A DNA stretch of 64,000 bases from Prosthecochloris marina (GTDB lineage Bacteria; Bacteroidota; Chlorobiia; Chlorobiales; Chlorobiaceae), in NCBI RefSeq assembly GCF_003182595.1, contig NZ_PDNZ01000001.1:124001-188000 (forward strand), written 5' to 3'. A program made the position numbers and the translations under genes. The notes beneath the pieces are model-generated. The model saw only the letters and a program-made list of their open reading frames with translations, was not told the DNA's origin and searched no databases. Shown here one piece after another: positions 24,817 to 34,617 of this stretch (within the stretch, counting starts at the first letter, position 1; each line of letters opens with the position of its first letter).

Positions 24817-27800
24817 ATGAACAGCAACGAAAAACAGTGGTATTTCTCGGTAGACAGAGGCGGTACTTTTACCGATATCGTCAGTTTCGATCCGGAAGGA
24901 CGGGCACACACTCACAAACTGCTATCCATATCCGACGCATATGAAGATGCCGGAATTGCAGGAATCAGGACAATCCTGAATCTCTCACCTGAAAACCCTC
25001 TCGATCCCAACCTGATAGGGTCGATCCGTATAGGAACAACGGTTGCCACCAATGCCCTCCTCGAAAGAAAGGGTGCACCTGCAGCACTTTGCATAACGAA
25101 AGGTTTTGAAGATCTTCTTGCTATCGGCAATGGAACCCGCCCGGAGCTTTTCAATCTCGGAATAGACAAACCCTCACCGATCTACAGTCATGTTTGCGGT
25201 ATCGAGGAAACAATAGATACCAGTGGCGCTGTCCTCACCGAACTCGATCCTGAAAAAGCGGAAAAATCTCTTCAGGAAATCCGTTCACTTGGTTACGAAA
25301 ACCTTGCAATAGTGTTGAAACACTCCTGGATAAACCCTTTGCATGAAAAAAAACTGATCGACATAGCCCGACAAAAAGCTGGATTTCGCCATGTTGTCGC
25401 ATCTCATGAAGTCATGCCGCTCATTAACTTTCTCAAACGCGGACAAACAACCATGATTGAGGCCTACCTCGGCCCGGTTCTCTTCAACTATGCCAACACC
25501 CTGAAAAAGCTGGCTGGACCGATAAAAATCGAGTTCATGCAGAGCTCGGGAGGGCTTGTCAGCGCCGACAATCTCCATGCAAAAGACACGATTCTATCGG
25601 GACCGGCAGGTGGGGTGACCGGTACAGCGAGACTATCCGAACAACTCGGTGTTGAACAAGTCATAGGATTCGACATGGGAGGAACATCAACCGATGTATC
25701 CCGTTACGACGGTGACCTTAACCATGTTTTTGAAAGTTCAGTGGCTGGAGTTCCTTTCTACACCGACATGCTCGATGTGGAGACCGTCGCAGCCGGAGGA
25801 GGCTCGATTCTTTCTTTTGACGGAGAACGGCTCCTCGTAGGACCTGAATCCGCCGGTTCCAATCCCGGCCCTGCCTGTTACGGACTCGACGGACCATTAA
25901 CAGTTACCGATGCCAACCTTCTGCTTGGCAGGATAATCCCGAAATACATCCCCAATGTATTCGGGACAAGCCATGATAAACGCCTCGATAAGGAAAAGAC
26001 AAAAGAAAAATTCAGGGCTCTTGCCACCACCGTCAGTGCAAAAACCGGCCATACCTACACACCGGAAAAACTCGCTGAAGGCTACCTGAGAATAGCGAAT
26101 GAAATAATGTGCAGAGCGATGAAGAAAATCTCAATATCGAGAGGCTATGACATCAGGGACCATGCTCTCATGTGTTTTGGAGGAGCGGCCCCCCAGCATG
26201 CATGCGACATGGCCAGAATACTCGGCATAAAAACAATCATCGTTCATCCTTTTTCAAGCGTTCTTTCAGCATACGGTATAGCCTTGGCTGACCGGCTTGA
26301 ACGCACAGTACTGGCTGTCATGGAGGTTTTGACGACCCGATTGCTTCAACGTCTTGAAAAAAAAGCGGAAACCGAGGCCGGAAAACTCGCCGAGAGACTT
26401 CGAGATGAAGGAAACAAAGCGGAAATAACAACAAGGCTTTTTTTGGATCTCAGGCCAAAAGGGAGTGATTCCTGGCTTTCCATTCCGGCAGGAACAGGTC
26501 GCGAATCCGCTTCTTTCGAAAACATGAAGAATATAGTTTCACGTTTCAAAAAGGAATATTTCAGCAGGTTCGGCTTCAGACCCGATGCCGATACTATCGA
26601 GGTGGTGAATATGCGTACCGAAGTTTCCTCAGCCTCTTTTGTACCATCGGCAAACACCCCTTCCCTGCTACCTGATAAACCGGCACCAGCTCATGCGCGC
26701 TCTTCATGCATGGTATGGATATCGGGAAAATACAGACGGGTCCCCGTGTTAGACAGAACCTCGCTGAAACCCGGTCATCAGATCGACGGACCCGCCATGA
26801 TCGTCGATGACCAGCTGACACTTTTCGTTCAGGAAGGTTTCGAAACCACGATCGACGCCATGCATAACCTCATTCTCAGGGATGAAACCCATACCTCTGA
26901 GACGATGAATACAAAACAGCAAAACGACAGCGAGAGACCTGATCCGATAATGCTCGAAGTTTTCAACAACCTTTTCATGAACATCGCCGAACAGATGGGC
27001 TACACCCTCGCGAACACGGCTCACTCGGTGAACATGAAGGAACGTCTTGATTTTTCATGTGCATTGTTCGACGACAAGGGAAAGCTCATCGCTCACGCTC
27101 CGCACATACCGGTGCATTTAGGAGCCATGGAAGCTACGGTTCGGCACATCATAAAAGAAAACCGTGACACCATGAAGAAAGGTGACATGTATCTCGCAAA
27201 CAACCCCCATCAAGGCGGCTCTCATTTGCCGGATATCACGATAGTCACTCCTGTTTTCTGCGAAGAAAACACACCATCCTATTATCTGGCCAATCGTGGA
27301 CATCATGCAGATATCGGCGGCATCACTCCCGGATCCATGCCACCCTCGAGCCGAACCATTCAAGATGAAGGCATCGTAGTGGGAACCTTTCTTCTCGTTC
27401 GTGAAGGAACATTTCGCGAAAAAGAAGTCCTTGAACTACTTTCATCCGGAGACCACCCGGCAAGAAACCTTTCCGAAAGGCTCTCCGATCTCAAAGCACA
27501 GGTAGCCGCCAATAACAAAGGCATGACAGAACTGATGAGAATGAATACTGATTATGGAACCCCAACGGTTCTGCGATACATGTCATTCATCAGAAAAAAT
27601 GCAAAGCATGCAGTTAACCGGGCTCTCGAAAGGCTTGCCGGCACGACGGGAACATTCGAGTCAACGTTTTCCGACAGCATGGATAACGGTGCCGTGATCG
27701 CCGTATCCATTCGTATAACCGCCGCTGCAGAAACGGAACCAAAAATCGTGGTTGACTTTACAGGCACGAGTGCGGAGGATCAAGGGAACATCAACGCCCC

Positions 27801-28509
27801 TGCCGCAGTTACGACAGCAGCTGTTCTCTACGCACTTCGGTGCCTCATCGAAGAAAATATACCACTGAATGCTGGATGCCTCGAACCCGTTACCATTATC
27901 ATTCCGGAAGGCTCACTGCTCAATCCTTCTTCTGGTGCGGCTGTTGCTGTCGGCAACGTTGAAACCTCGCAACGGATTGTCGATGTACTGCTCGGAGCTC
28001 TTGGAAGAGCCGCTGCATCACAAGGAACCATGAACAACCTTCTGTTCGGAAAACCCGACAACACCGGGAGCCAGTACTACGAAACCATACCCGGAGGCAG
28101 CGGTGCTACGGAAGGTCATAACGGTGCATCCGGCGTACAAGTGCACATGACAAACACCAGACTTACCGATCCCGAGATACTCGAACAACGCTTCCCGACA
28201 GTTCGCATAACCCGTTTTGCAATGAGAAAGGGTTCAGGCGGAACCGGCAGATGGAACGGAGGCGAGGGTATTGAAAGGGCCCTTCGATTCAACGAACCCA
28301 TGCATGTCAGCGTCATTTCCGAACGAAGGGTTACGGCTCCGTTCGGTCTTCATAACGGTAGTGACGGAGCCAAGGGAATCAACCTGCTCATCTCTCCCGA
28401 TGGCACAGAAACCAGGCTCGAACACAAGGTCGATCGGATCTTCGAATCTGGAGAAACAATTTTGATAAAGACCCCAGGAGGCGGTGGATATGGAAAGCCA
28501 AACACATAA
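24817..28509 (+). CDS. 5-oxoprolinase / hydantoinase A-B fusion protein
   Basis: 1230 aa from the ATG at 24817 (an upstream frame to 24760 overlaps the end of the repeat element). The HyuA part starts [20 protein letters not shown], the typical ATP-binding opening, with [20 protein letters not shown] near residue 290. The HyuB domain starts near residue 710 ([20 protein letters not shown]), with [13 protein letters not shown] and [20 protein letters not shown]. The A-B fusion and length match eukaryotic-type 5-oxoprolinase, which opens 5-oxoproline to glutamate with ATP. Other hydantoinase or acetone/acetophenone carboxylase-type roles are possible. No other pathway gene lies beside it. Confidence 0.88.
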   Translation: MNSNEKQWYFSVDRGGTFTDIVSFDPEGRAHTHKLLSISDAYEDAGIAGIRTILNLSPENPLDPNLIGSIRIGTTVATNALLERKGAPAALCITKGFEDLLAIGNGTRPELFNLGIDKPSPIYSHVCGIEETIDTSGAVLTELDPEKAEKSLQEIRSLGYENLAIVLKHSWINPLHEKKLIDIARQKAGFRHVVASHEVMPLINFLKRGQTTMIEAYLGPVLFNYANTLKKLAGPIKIEFMQSSGGLVSADNLHAKDTILSGPAGGVTGTARLSEQLGVEQVIGFDMGGTSTDVSRYDGDLNHVFESSVAGVPFYTDMLDVETVAAGGGSILSFDGERLLVGPESAGSNPGPACYGLDGPLTVTDANLLLGRIIPKYIPNVFGTSHDKRLDKEKTKEKFRALATTVSAKTGHTYTPEKLAEGYLRIANEIMCRAMKKISISRGYDIRDHALMCFGGAAPQHACDMARILGIKTIIVHPFSSVLSAYGIALADRLERTVLAVMEVLTTRLLQRLEKKAETEAGKLAERLRDEGNKAEITTRLFLDLRPKGSDSWLSIPAGTGRESASFENMKNIVSRFKKEYFSRFGFRPDADTIEVVNMRTEVSSASFVPSANTPSLLPDKPAPAHARSSCMVWISGKYRRVPVLDRTSLKPGHQIDGPAMIVDDQLTLFVQEGFETTIDAMHNLILRDETHTSETMNTKQQNDSERPDPIMLEVFNNLFMNIAEQMGYTLANTAHSVNMKERLDFSCALFDDKGKLIAHAPHIPVHLGAMEATVRHIIKENRDTMKKGDMYLANNPHQGGSHLPDITIVTPVFCEENTPSYYLANRGHHADIGGITPGSMPPSSRTIQDEGIVVGTFLLVREGTFREKEVLELLSSGDHPARNLSERLSDLKAQVAANNKGMTELMRMNTDYGTPTVLRYMSFIRKNAKHAVNRALERLAGTTGTFESTFSDSMDNGAVIAVSIRITAAAETEPKIVVDFTGTSAEDQGNINAPAAVTTAAVLYALRCLIEENIPLNAGCLEPVTIIIPEGSLLNPSSGAAVAVGNVETSQRIVDVLLGALGRAAASQGTMNNLLFGKPDNTGSQYYETIPGGSGATEGHNGASGVQVHMTNTRLTDPEILEQRFPTVRITRFAMRKGSGGTGRWNGGEGIERALRFNEPMHVSVISERRVTAPFGLHNGSDGAKGINLLISPDGTETRLEHKVDRIFESGETILIKTPGGGGYGKPNT

Positions 28510-28595
28510 CTGCACTATGAAAACGATGTAGCTTGATTTATCGTCATTTTTTTATAAGATAGAAGCAAGACCTCAAGGACAGCAACCCCTTTTTT

Positions 28596-29186
28596 ATGAA
28601 AGCCTTTTTCAAAAAAATCCTGACACTGCTTGTAATCGCAAGCATCATAGGGGTAACGGCATTTTCAAGCCTTGGCTTTCTGGTCTCTCTATACCAGGGA
28701 ACACCGGAAAAAGCCGATGTAATCATTGTGTTGGGAGGAGATGACGGGCTTCGGGTAAAACAAGGCGGTGAATTGTACAAGGCAGGATATGCACCGAACA
28801 TTCTGGTGACAGGCATCGACAGCAGATATTACAAACCTTCACAACCAAACTGGCGTGAACGTCGTTTGTTGGATATCGGTGTTCCCGAGCAGGCTATCCT
28901 GGTTGACATCAGGTCGGAGACAACTTGGGAAGAAGCAATGAACTCGGTTGAGACGATGACTGAAAAAGGCTGGAAAAAAGCAATCGTGGTCAGTGATCCT
29001 CCACACATGTTTCGTCTTCACCATACGTGGAAAAGAGCTGTCGAGGATTCTCAGAAAAAAATCATTCTTATTTCGACACAGCCGGAATGGTGGGACCCTT
29101 TATTCTGGTGGAGCAACAAAACGAGTTATCGGTTTGTGGTCAGCGAACTCCAGAAAAATCTCTATTACGCCGTCGTGCATTTCTGA
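28596..29186 (+). CDS. YdcF/SanA-like DUF218 membrane protein
   Basis: 196 aa. One N-terminal transmembrane helix (residues about 9-30) anchors a periplasmic DUF218 domain: ADVIIVLGGDDGLRVKQGGE, VTGIDSR, ETTWEEAMNS and VSDPPHMFRLHHTW. Members (SanA, YdcF, ElyC) are associated with envelope integrity and vancomycin sensitivity. There is no operon partner upstream within 86 bp of oxoprolinase except that gene. Function is inferred from the family only. Confidence 0.85.
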   Translation: MKAFFKKILTLLVIASIIGVTAFSSLGFLVSLYQGTPEKADVIIVLGGDDGLRVKQGGELYKAGYAPNILVTGIDSRYYKPSQPNWRERRLLDIGVPEQAILVDIRSETTWEEAMNSVETMTEKGWKKAIVVSDPPHMFRLHHTWKRAVEDSQKKIILISTQPEWWDPLFWWSNKTSYRFVVSELQKNLYYAVVHF

Positions 29187-29321
29187 TTTTCCGTTTCTTT
29201 TGTATCAAGGAACCACAGAACTCTATCGTATCCTGGGATTTAATGGTTATGTTTTTAAATTACAACATGGTATGTTTGATGTATTCTCATAATCCTGCTC
29301 ACGGAATAAATGGAGATAATC

Positions 29322-29504
29322 ATGCAAGAGCATGCTTTTCCGACAATCAGCCCTGAAACCACTTTTCTCGAAGAACTCCTCGAGAAAGAGTCGATGCTCG
29401 ATCTCATGGAAACCGAAGAGATAGACACCTTTGCCGCATGTTCATTAAGCTGCAAAATCTGCCAGTGCATGGAATGCGCTAAAATTCCAGGCGGAGACGT
29501 TTAA
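29322..29504 (+). CDS. Small Cys-rich peptide, candidate RiPP precursor
   Basis: 60 aa from the ATG at 29322, which has TGGAG six bases upstream; an in-frame ATG at 29310 is possible. The first 40 residues are leader-like, rich in Glu and Leu (FLEELLEKESMLDLMETEEI). The last 20 hold all five Cys in the pattern CX3CX2CXCX2C (ACSLSCKICQCMECAKIPGG), ending in GGDV. The next gene, 14 bp away, is a radical-SAM/SPASM enzyme. Short leader, clustered Cys and an adjacent maturase are the standard signature of a radical-SAM thioether (sactipeptide/ranthipeptide-type) precursor. I do not recognise a named family. Confidence 0.7.
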   Translation: MQEHAFPTISPETTFLEELLEKESMLDLMETEEIDTFAACSLSCKICQCMECAKIPGGDV

Positions 29505-29518
29505 AGACACAGTATTGA

Positions 29519-30688
29519 ATGGCTGGAAAATGGCATGTGCCTTATGCGGTTCTCTTCCTGACAAACAGTTGTAATCTCTGTTGCAGCTATTGTTTTGCAA
29601 GCAGGACAGGTCTTGACTCCATGAGCCTGAAAACCGGCAGGAAAACAATAGACTGGCTTTACGAGAACACCAAAGGGTTTCATGAAGATCCATTGATTGT
29701 CTCTTTTTTCGGTGGTGAACCCTTGTTACGATTTTCTCTCCTCCGACAACTTGTCGAATACAGCAAGCAACACGAAGACCGGTACGGAAAAAAGATGATT
29801 TTTTCCGTTACGACTAACGGAACATTGTTGAACACAGCAATGCTCGATTTTTTTGAAGAACACAATATCAGTGTACTTTTCAGTATCGACGGCGACAAGG
29901 CAACCAATGACCGTTTCAGACTTTACAAGGATGGTTCGAGCCCTTTTGAAACAATTTGCAACAATGCGTTACGCCTGCTTGAGCGGTTCCCCAATGTTGC
30001 CGCCCGGATGACGGTTACAAAGGAAAATATTCCTGCCCTCGCTTCGAACATCAGATTTCTCAACGAAGAACTCGGCTTTCGGTTCATTTCTCCCTGCACG
30101 GCACTCGAACAGATAGATGATCATGAATCGTGGAAAGCTTTCGACCGGCAATGCCGTGATGCCGCCGTATATGTCACTGAAAAAGCCATCGTGAACGACT
30201 ACGTTCACCTGCACTTTCTCGATAACGGTATTGAACAAATCACCAGCAACCATGAAGTCGATGTCGCCTGCGGTGCCGGTAAAACTTTCGTGGGAGTGGA
30301 TGTCGAAGGCAATATTTATCCATGCCACCGATTTGTCAGTTATACCGGTTCCGACCGCATGAAATTCAGACTCGGGTCGGTTTATGACGGAATCGATCCG
30401 GTCAAAACCCTTCCCTTCCGCCGATATGACCGACGCCATATCCTTGGCTGTTACACCCGTTGTGAAGAGTGCCCAGCGGAAAATTTCTGTGCTGGAGGCT
30501 GCATAGCTCTTCACCAGGAAATCAACGGCTTGTTCACCATGCCCTTGCTGCAGCAGCAAAAACTCATGAACATATGGCACAGCATCTGCCTTGAAACAAT
30601 AGAGTGGTTTAAACAAGCTGACCGGTATGACTTCCTTATGGAACAAATCACCATGAAACCAAAATCCTTCATGCCGCTCAATGACTGA
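29519..30688 (+). CDS. Radical SAM/SPASM peptide-maturase
   Basis: 389 aa. The radical-SAM cluster motif CNLCCSYC (CX3CX2C, Cys18, Cys22 and Cys25) is followed by the GGEPLL glycine-rich motif. The SPASM C-terminus has CGAGKTFVGVDVEGNIYPCH, then CYTRCEECPAENFCAGGC, ligands for auxiliary [4Fe-4S] clusters. This matches enzymes that form thioether or carbon crosslinks in ribosomal peptides. There is no strong SD before the ATG, which suggests coupling to the small Cys-rich ORF just upstream, its likely substrate. No transporter or protease is adjacent. Confidence 0.9.
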   Translation: MAGKWHVPYAVLFLTNSCNLCCSYCFASRTGLDSMSLKTGRKTIDWLYENTKGFHEDPLIVSFFGGEPLLRFSLLRQLVEYSKQHEDRYGKKMIFSVTTNGTLLNTAMLDFFEEHNISVLFSIDGDKATNDRFRLYKDGSSPFETICNNALRLLERFPNVAARMTVTKENIPALASNIRFLNEELGFRFISPCTALEQIDDHESWKAFDRQCRDAAVYVTEKAIVNDYVHLHFLDNGIEQITSNHEVDVACGAGKTFVGVDVEGNIYPCHRFVSYTGSDRMKFRLGSVYDGIDPVKTLPFRRYDRRHILGCYTRCEECPAENFCAGGCIALHQEINGLFTMPLLQQQKLMNIWHSICLETIEWFKQADRYDFLMEQITMKPKSFMPLND

Positions 30689-30689
30689 A

Positions 30690-30805
30690 GGATACCACTA
30701 TACATTGTCGTGTGCGGTATGCGTACGGAGCGCACCGGAGTGCATGAGGATTTTGAGCACCCAACGAAGTAATCATGATGCACTGCATAGTAAATAGCGG
30801 TATCC
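30690..30805 (+). repeat. Interspersed structured element, copy 3
   Basis: 116 bp beginning one base after the radical-SAM stop. Its ends are complementary: GGATACCACTAT (30690-30701) and ATAGCGGTATCC (30794-30805), pairing at 11 of 12 positions. The core is CGGAGTGCATGAGGATTTTG then AGCACCCAACGAAGTAATC, lacking the inner GTAC...GTAC hairpin found in copies 1 and 2. It sits between two convergent genes and could act as a terminator or structured 3' end. Confidence 0.78.
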
Positions 30806-30839
30806 TGAAAAAGGATAAGAAAGCCTGTCACAGGGTTTT

Positions 30840-31865
30840 TCAGAACATTGCGTGGTCACCCAGTTCCTGTCCGGCAAGCCCTTCTTCCAATGCACGCTTG
30901 TAGAAATCCCTCAGCTTATCGGTTCCGTAGGAAGGCGTGGCATCAGCGTCATACTGTCCTGTTTCAGGGTTCAGCACCAACATCGATTCAGAACAGTAGT
31001 ATTTACCGATACGGGCAAATTCCGCCTTGTCTTCGAGTTTCGGGAAAATCTTCGCAAGAAAACCCAATACCGGAATAATGATGCCGAACATCTGAATCGG
31101 CATACGTTTGAATTTCGGTTCTCTTCCCAGAAGCTCGAAAAGCATCTCTCCCTGCTCCCTGACGGAAATCGCATCTCCCGGTCCGCCGATCGGAAGAATT
31201 TTGTTTTGCTTTGAAGGATCTTCCAAACAATCGACCATGAAACGCGCAAGGTCGGCCTCGCTGATTGGTTTACAAGAGGTCAGCTCACCGTTGCCGAACA
31301 TAATGAACGGCTTCCCGTTTTTCACCGATTCTACCTGACCTGCTATGGATTTGAAAAAAGCCGTTGGACGCACGATCGAGTAGGTCAGTCCGGATTCGAT
31401 CAGTTCTTTTTCAAACTTCAGTTTAGCCCTCTGAAACTCCAGAAGGGGCTTCTGAACACAGATTGCCGAAAGCAACAGAAACTGCTTCGCGCCAGCAGAA
31501 AGTCCTGCATCGAGTGCGTTTCTTGTAGCCTGATAATCAATATTCCAGGAGTCCTTTACGCCTCCGGTACGAGATGTCAGGCAGGACACGACAACATCGA
31601 AGTGCTCTTTGCAGATGCCGTTGTTCATGAGTGAATCAAGCTCGGTCACATCTCCGAAACGTACCTCGGACCCTTTGAGTTCTTCCCTGGTCCGTTGAGC
31701 GCTCGTCGAAGCGCCAACACCCGAACGCTCACGGGCAAAACTCACCACCTGATACCCTCTGGCAACCAGTTCACGAACAACGAATTTGCCAATATATCCG
31801 GTTGCCCCTACCACAAAAACACGTTTCGACTGTTTTGTTCCGGAAGATGGAGAAAATGAATTCAC
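30840..31865 (-). CDS. bciA: 3,8-divinyl (proto)chlorophyllide 8-vinyl reductase, BciA type
   Basis: 341 aa. The Rossmann motif VFVVGATGYIGKFVVRELVA is followed by the BciA-type body (FGDVTELDSLM, VVSCLTSRTGGVKDSWNIDY, SIVRPTAFFKSIAGQVESVK, KPISEADLARFMVDCL). It reduces the C8 vinyl group with NADPH in (bacterio)chlorophyll synthesis. Green sulfur bacteria use either BciA or the unrelated ferredoxin-type BciB; here the BciA form is present. No other bch gene is adjacent, so this is a lone pathway gene. Confidence 0.93.
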   Translation of the reverse strand: MNSFSPSSGTKQSKRVFVVGATGYIGKFVVRELVARGYQVVSFARERSGVGASTSAQRTREELKGSEVRFGDVTELDSLMNNGICKEHFDVVVSCLTSRTGGVKDSWNIDYQATRNALDAGLSAGAKQFLLLSAICVQKPLLEFQRAKLKFEKELIESGLTYSIVRPTAFFKSIAGQVESVKNGKPFIMFGNGELTSCKPISEADLARFMVDCLEDPSKQNKILPIGGPGDAISVREQGEMLFELLGREPKFKRMPIQMFGIIIPVLGFLAKIFPKLEDKAEFARIGKYYCSESMLVLNPETGQYDADATPSYGTDKLRDFYKRALEEGLAGQELGDHAMF

Positions 31866-32002
31866 GGCTCAATGAAGGATTGTCGTTAGTAAAGCTTTTA
31901 TGCCTGTTTGATTTCAAAAACGGGTGTGAAATATAGCAAATATTTCAGTTGACCAGCCAACGTCCTCAAAAACGATTGCAACGATTCGTATCGGTTGAAC
32001 CG

Positions 32003-32686
32003 CTACAGCTCACGCCCTTTCTCCAACACCCGGTTATAATATGAATTGCTTGTATAGAGGGCAGCTGCAGGATTGTGCCCCAAAACCCTGTCCTTGACAA
32101 CAAGCGTTGTTACGAGCGCCTTGGAATGTTTGCAAAAAAGCGCGTCGTGACCGACGCAGAGCCCGATAACCACATTGAGATCCGCCCCCCATTCATCAAG
32201 CAGTTTTGCTTGCAGGATCGGGTTACATATTCCCTCGAAGCTATCAGGTCTGATTTTCAGTTTCTCATCCAGCCCAATTCCGCTCTTGTCGACAGAACCG
32301 ACTTTACAGAGTACAGCATAGGGCTCAAAACCGTTTTTTTTCACTATTTTTGAAAAAATTCGAGTCTCCTCGATCAGTCCGATACATGTTGCAAGCCCTA
32401 TTTTACGGGCGTCGAGACGTCTGGCAAACGCAAGAATTTCTTCGACGCGGGTCAGCTTACCATAATAGAGCCCCTCAACTTCAGCAGCAGCCCGTGCAAT
32501 CTTTGCATCGCCAGAGTCTTCACAATACTCGAGCGTGACGTTTGCGAGATCGTTCGGTTCAACAGCTTTTCCCGGGCAGAAATCCGGAAAACTTTTCTCC
32601 TGGCGATAACAGTTCAAAAAACCACATTCGGAACAGCCAATCTTGTAATCTCCGCCATTCTTTTTATTTTTTTTCTTCGAACTCAT
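32003..32686 (-). CDS. DUF1847 metal-binding protein
   Basis: 227 aa. The N-terminal CSECGFLNC cluster, internal CPGK and the later LATCIGLIEE, LCVGHDALFCKHSKA blocks match the DUF1847 family, which has many conserved Cys and is predicted to bind a metal or FeS cluster. The function is unknown. It is co-oriented with bciA but 137 bp upstream of it, so not clearly in the same operon. Confidence 0.85.
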   Translation of the reverse strand: MSSKKKNKKNGGDYKIGCSECGFLNCYRQEKSFPDFCPGKAVEPNDLANVTLEYCEDSGDAKIARAAAEVEGLYYGKLTRVEEILAFARRLDARKIGLATCIGLIEETRIFSKIVKKNGFEPYAVLCKVGSVDKSGIGLDEKLKIRPDSFEGICNPILQAKLLDEWGADLNVVIGLCVGHDALFCKHSKALVTTLVVKDRVLGHNPAAALYTSNSYYNRVLEKGREL

Positions 32687-32825
32687 GAAAACAGAAACAG
32701 TTGCTTACCTTGCTCATGCAAGGCAAAGATGGTCAAATAACGATTATAAACATTTTCCTGAAAGATTACTTTTTTTGCCCGCATATCTTCAATGAAGAAG
32801 AGTGTTACTCCTCAAACTTACATAG

Positions 32826-33680
32826 ATGACAACATACCCGGACTACACTGTCAGAACCATGACCCGTGACGAAGTCAATATAGCCATTGATTGGGCAGCC
32901 AAAGAAGGCTGGAACCCCGGAATCGGTGATGCGGAATGTTTTTTTCGTACCGATCCTGAAGGATTTCTTATCGGAAAACTTGACGGTGAACCCGTAGCCA
33001 CTATTTCAGCAGTCAAGTATGGTAGTTCTTTTGGTTTTCTCGGTTTTTTCATTGTCCGTGAGGAATTTCGCGGTATGGGCCTGGGTTTTGACATCTGGAA
33101 CGCTGGTCTGAAAAGGCTTGAAGGCAGATCGATAGGGCTCGACGGGGTTGTCGCACAGCAGGATAATTACAAAAAATCCGGATTCACCCTGGCTTATCGT
33201 AATATTCGATTTCAGGGAAAGAGCGGTAGAACAAAATCCAAACATGAAGAAATAGGGTTGCTCTCTGAACTCCCGTTCGATGATGTCAATGCATATGATC
33301 AAAGCTTCTTTCCCGATAAACGAAAAGCGTTTCTGCAGTGTTGGATAAACCAGAAAAACTGCACGGCACTCGGGGTAATGGACCATGACCGACTTGCCGG
33401 ATACGGGGTTATCCGTTCCTGCCGTTCCGGATATAAGATCGGCCCTCTTTTTGCCGATAAACCTGACCTTGCCGAAAAACTGTTCTGTGCCCTCACATCT
33501 TCAGTACCCGAAGGCTCTCCGGTTTTTCTCGATCTCCCTGAAACAAATCATGCGGCGTTGGAAATGGCAGGAAAGCACAAGATGGAGACTGTGTTTGAAA
33601 CAGCCCGCATGTATAAAGGCAAAGCGCCCAGGCTTCCTCTGAACAGGATCTTCGGGGTTACATCTTTTGAGCTTGGCTGA
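32826..33680 (+). CDS. Double-domain GNAT acetyltransferase
   Basis: 284 aa. The N-terminal GNAT domain includes FLGFFIVREEFRGMGLGFDI, the acetyl-CoA pyrophosphate loop (RxxGxG as RGMGLG). A second domain from about residue 140 (SELPFDDVNAYDQSFFPDKR, GYGVIRSCRSGYKIGPLFAD) matches the Acetyltransf_18 type found in YitH/HolE-like proteins. Substrate unknown. The gene is divergent from DUF1847, with 139 bp between. Confidence 0.85.
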   Translation: MTTYPDYTVRTMTRDEVNIAIDWAAKEGWNPGIGDAECFFRTDPEGFLIGKLDGEPVATISAVKYGSSFGFLGFFIVREEFRGMGLGFDIWNAGLKRLEGRSIGLDGVVAQQDNYKKSGFTLAYRNIRFQGKSGRTKSKHEEIGLLSELPFDDVNAYDQSFFPDKRKAFLQCWINQKNCTALGVMDHDRLAGYGVIRSCRSGYKIGPLFADKPDLAEKLFCALTSSVPEGSPVFLDLPETNHAALEMAGKHKMETVFETARMYKGKAPRLPLNRIFGVTSFELG

Positions 33681-33702
33681 AGCAGACTTGGTATCGCTAC
33701 GG

Positions 33703-34509
33703 TCAGGAAGGCTTTTTTTTAGGTAAAAAACCGGCGAGGAACTCCTTAAAGCTGAAATCCTGTTCGTACATGCGCAGAGCATAATACAGTGCAATCCCAA
33801 CAAGATACACCATAGCGCAAGACCAGAGAAAATCGCTTGCAAAATGGCCTCCCTGCGCCATCCTGCCGACTCCCATCAATATCCCATAACAGGTTCCCCC
33901 TGCAAGCCAGACCATCGCCAGCACTTTTTTCCTGTGCCGGTAAATGAAGTATGGAAATATCATGAAAAATCCTACTGAAGCATGTCCGTTGGGAAACGAG
34001 TTGTATTTACCTTTTATCCGGTACACATTGCGAAAGATATCCCACTCGACAGCCCCCTGACTGGATTCAAGCATTTTTTCATATTTCCGTGAACTGACAA
34101 ACTCTCCCTTTACAAGAGGAGGAACAAAAGCACGTTGTCCCCCGAATTCGACAATTTCCCTCGGTCTCGGTCGTCCCCAGTATTCCTTGAACACCGCATT
34201 GACCAATAGCCCCGGCCCTAAGACCATAAGCATGGCGATGAATGCAAAAACTCTCCTGTTCTGCTTCTGAAAACCGGTGAATGTGCCGATGAACCACAAC
34301 AAGAGAGCGATGATAGAGATGATCATGGCCGGAGCCGGACCGTAATCGTATAAAAACACCCATAGCGCCTGGTTTCGAAACACCCATTCTCCATCGCTGT
34401 AAAGCATTTTTTGCAGGGCAATATCAATATCCCACACCAGAAAAGGTGCGGTAAGCAACACAAAAAAAGCAAGCGAAACGGCAAATTCTCTGAAAAAGTT
34501 GTTCTTCAT
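33703..34509 (-). CDS. PAP2-family membrane phosphatase
   Basis: 268 aa, with about six transmembrane helices. The PAP2 triad is clear: KEYWGRPRPR (KxxxxxxRP), SFPNGHAS (PSGH-like with Asn) and GRMAQGGHFASD (the RxxxxxHxxxD motif). These enzymes dephosphorylate phosphatidic acid, undecaprenyl diphosphate or lipid A in the inner membrane. A large loop between motifs 1 and 2 (residues about 130-170) is longer than usual. Convergent with the GNAT gene. Confidence 0.9.
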   Translation of the reverse strand: MKNNFFREFAVSLAFFVLLTAPFLVWDIDIALQKMLYSDGEWVFRNQALWVFLYDYGPAPAMIISIIALLLWFIGTFTGFQKQNRRVFAFIAMLMVLGPGLLVNAVFKEYWGRPRPREIVEFGGQRAFVPPLVKGEFVSSRKYEKMLESSQGAVEWDIFRNVYRIKGKYNSFPNGHASVGFFMIFPYFIYRHRKKVLAMVWLAGGTCYGILMGVGRMAQGGHFASDFLWSCAMVYLVGIALYYALRMYEQDFSFKEFLAGFLPKKKPS

Positions 34510-34617
34510 TTTCCCGGTTAGAACGCCAATGCCTCAATTCCCGGCAATAGGCGTTTATTTTTGGCTAAAAAAGGAAAATATATTCAATCCTCTTATACTT
34601 TCCAGCGATGTGGCGCA

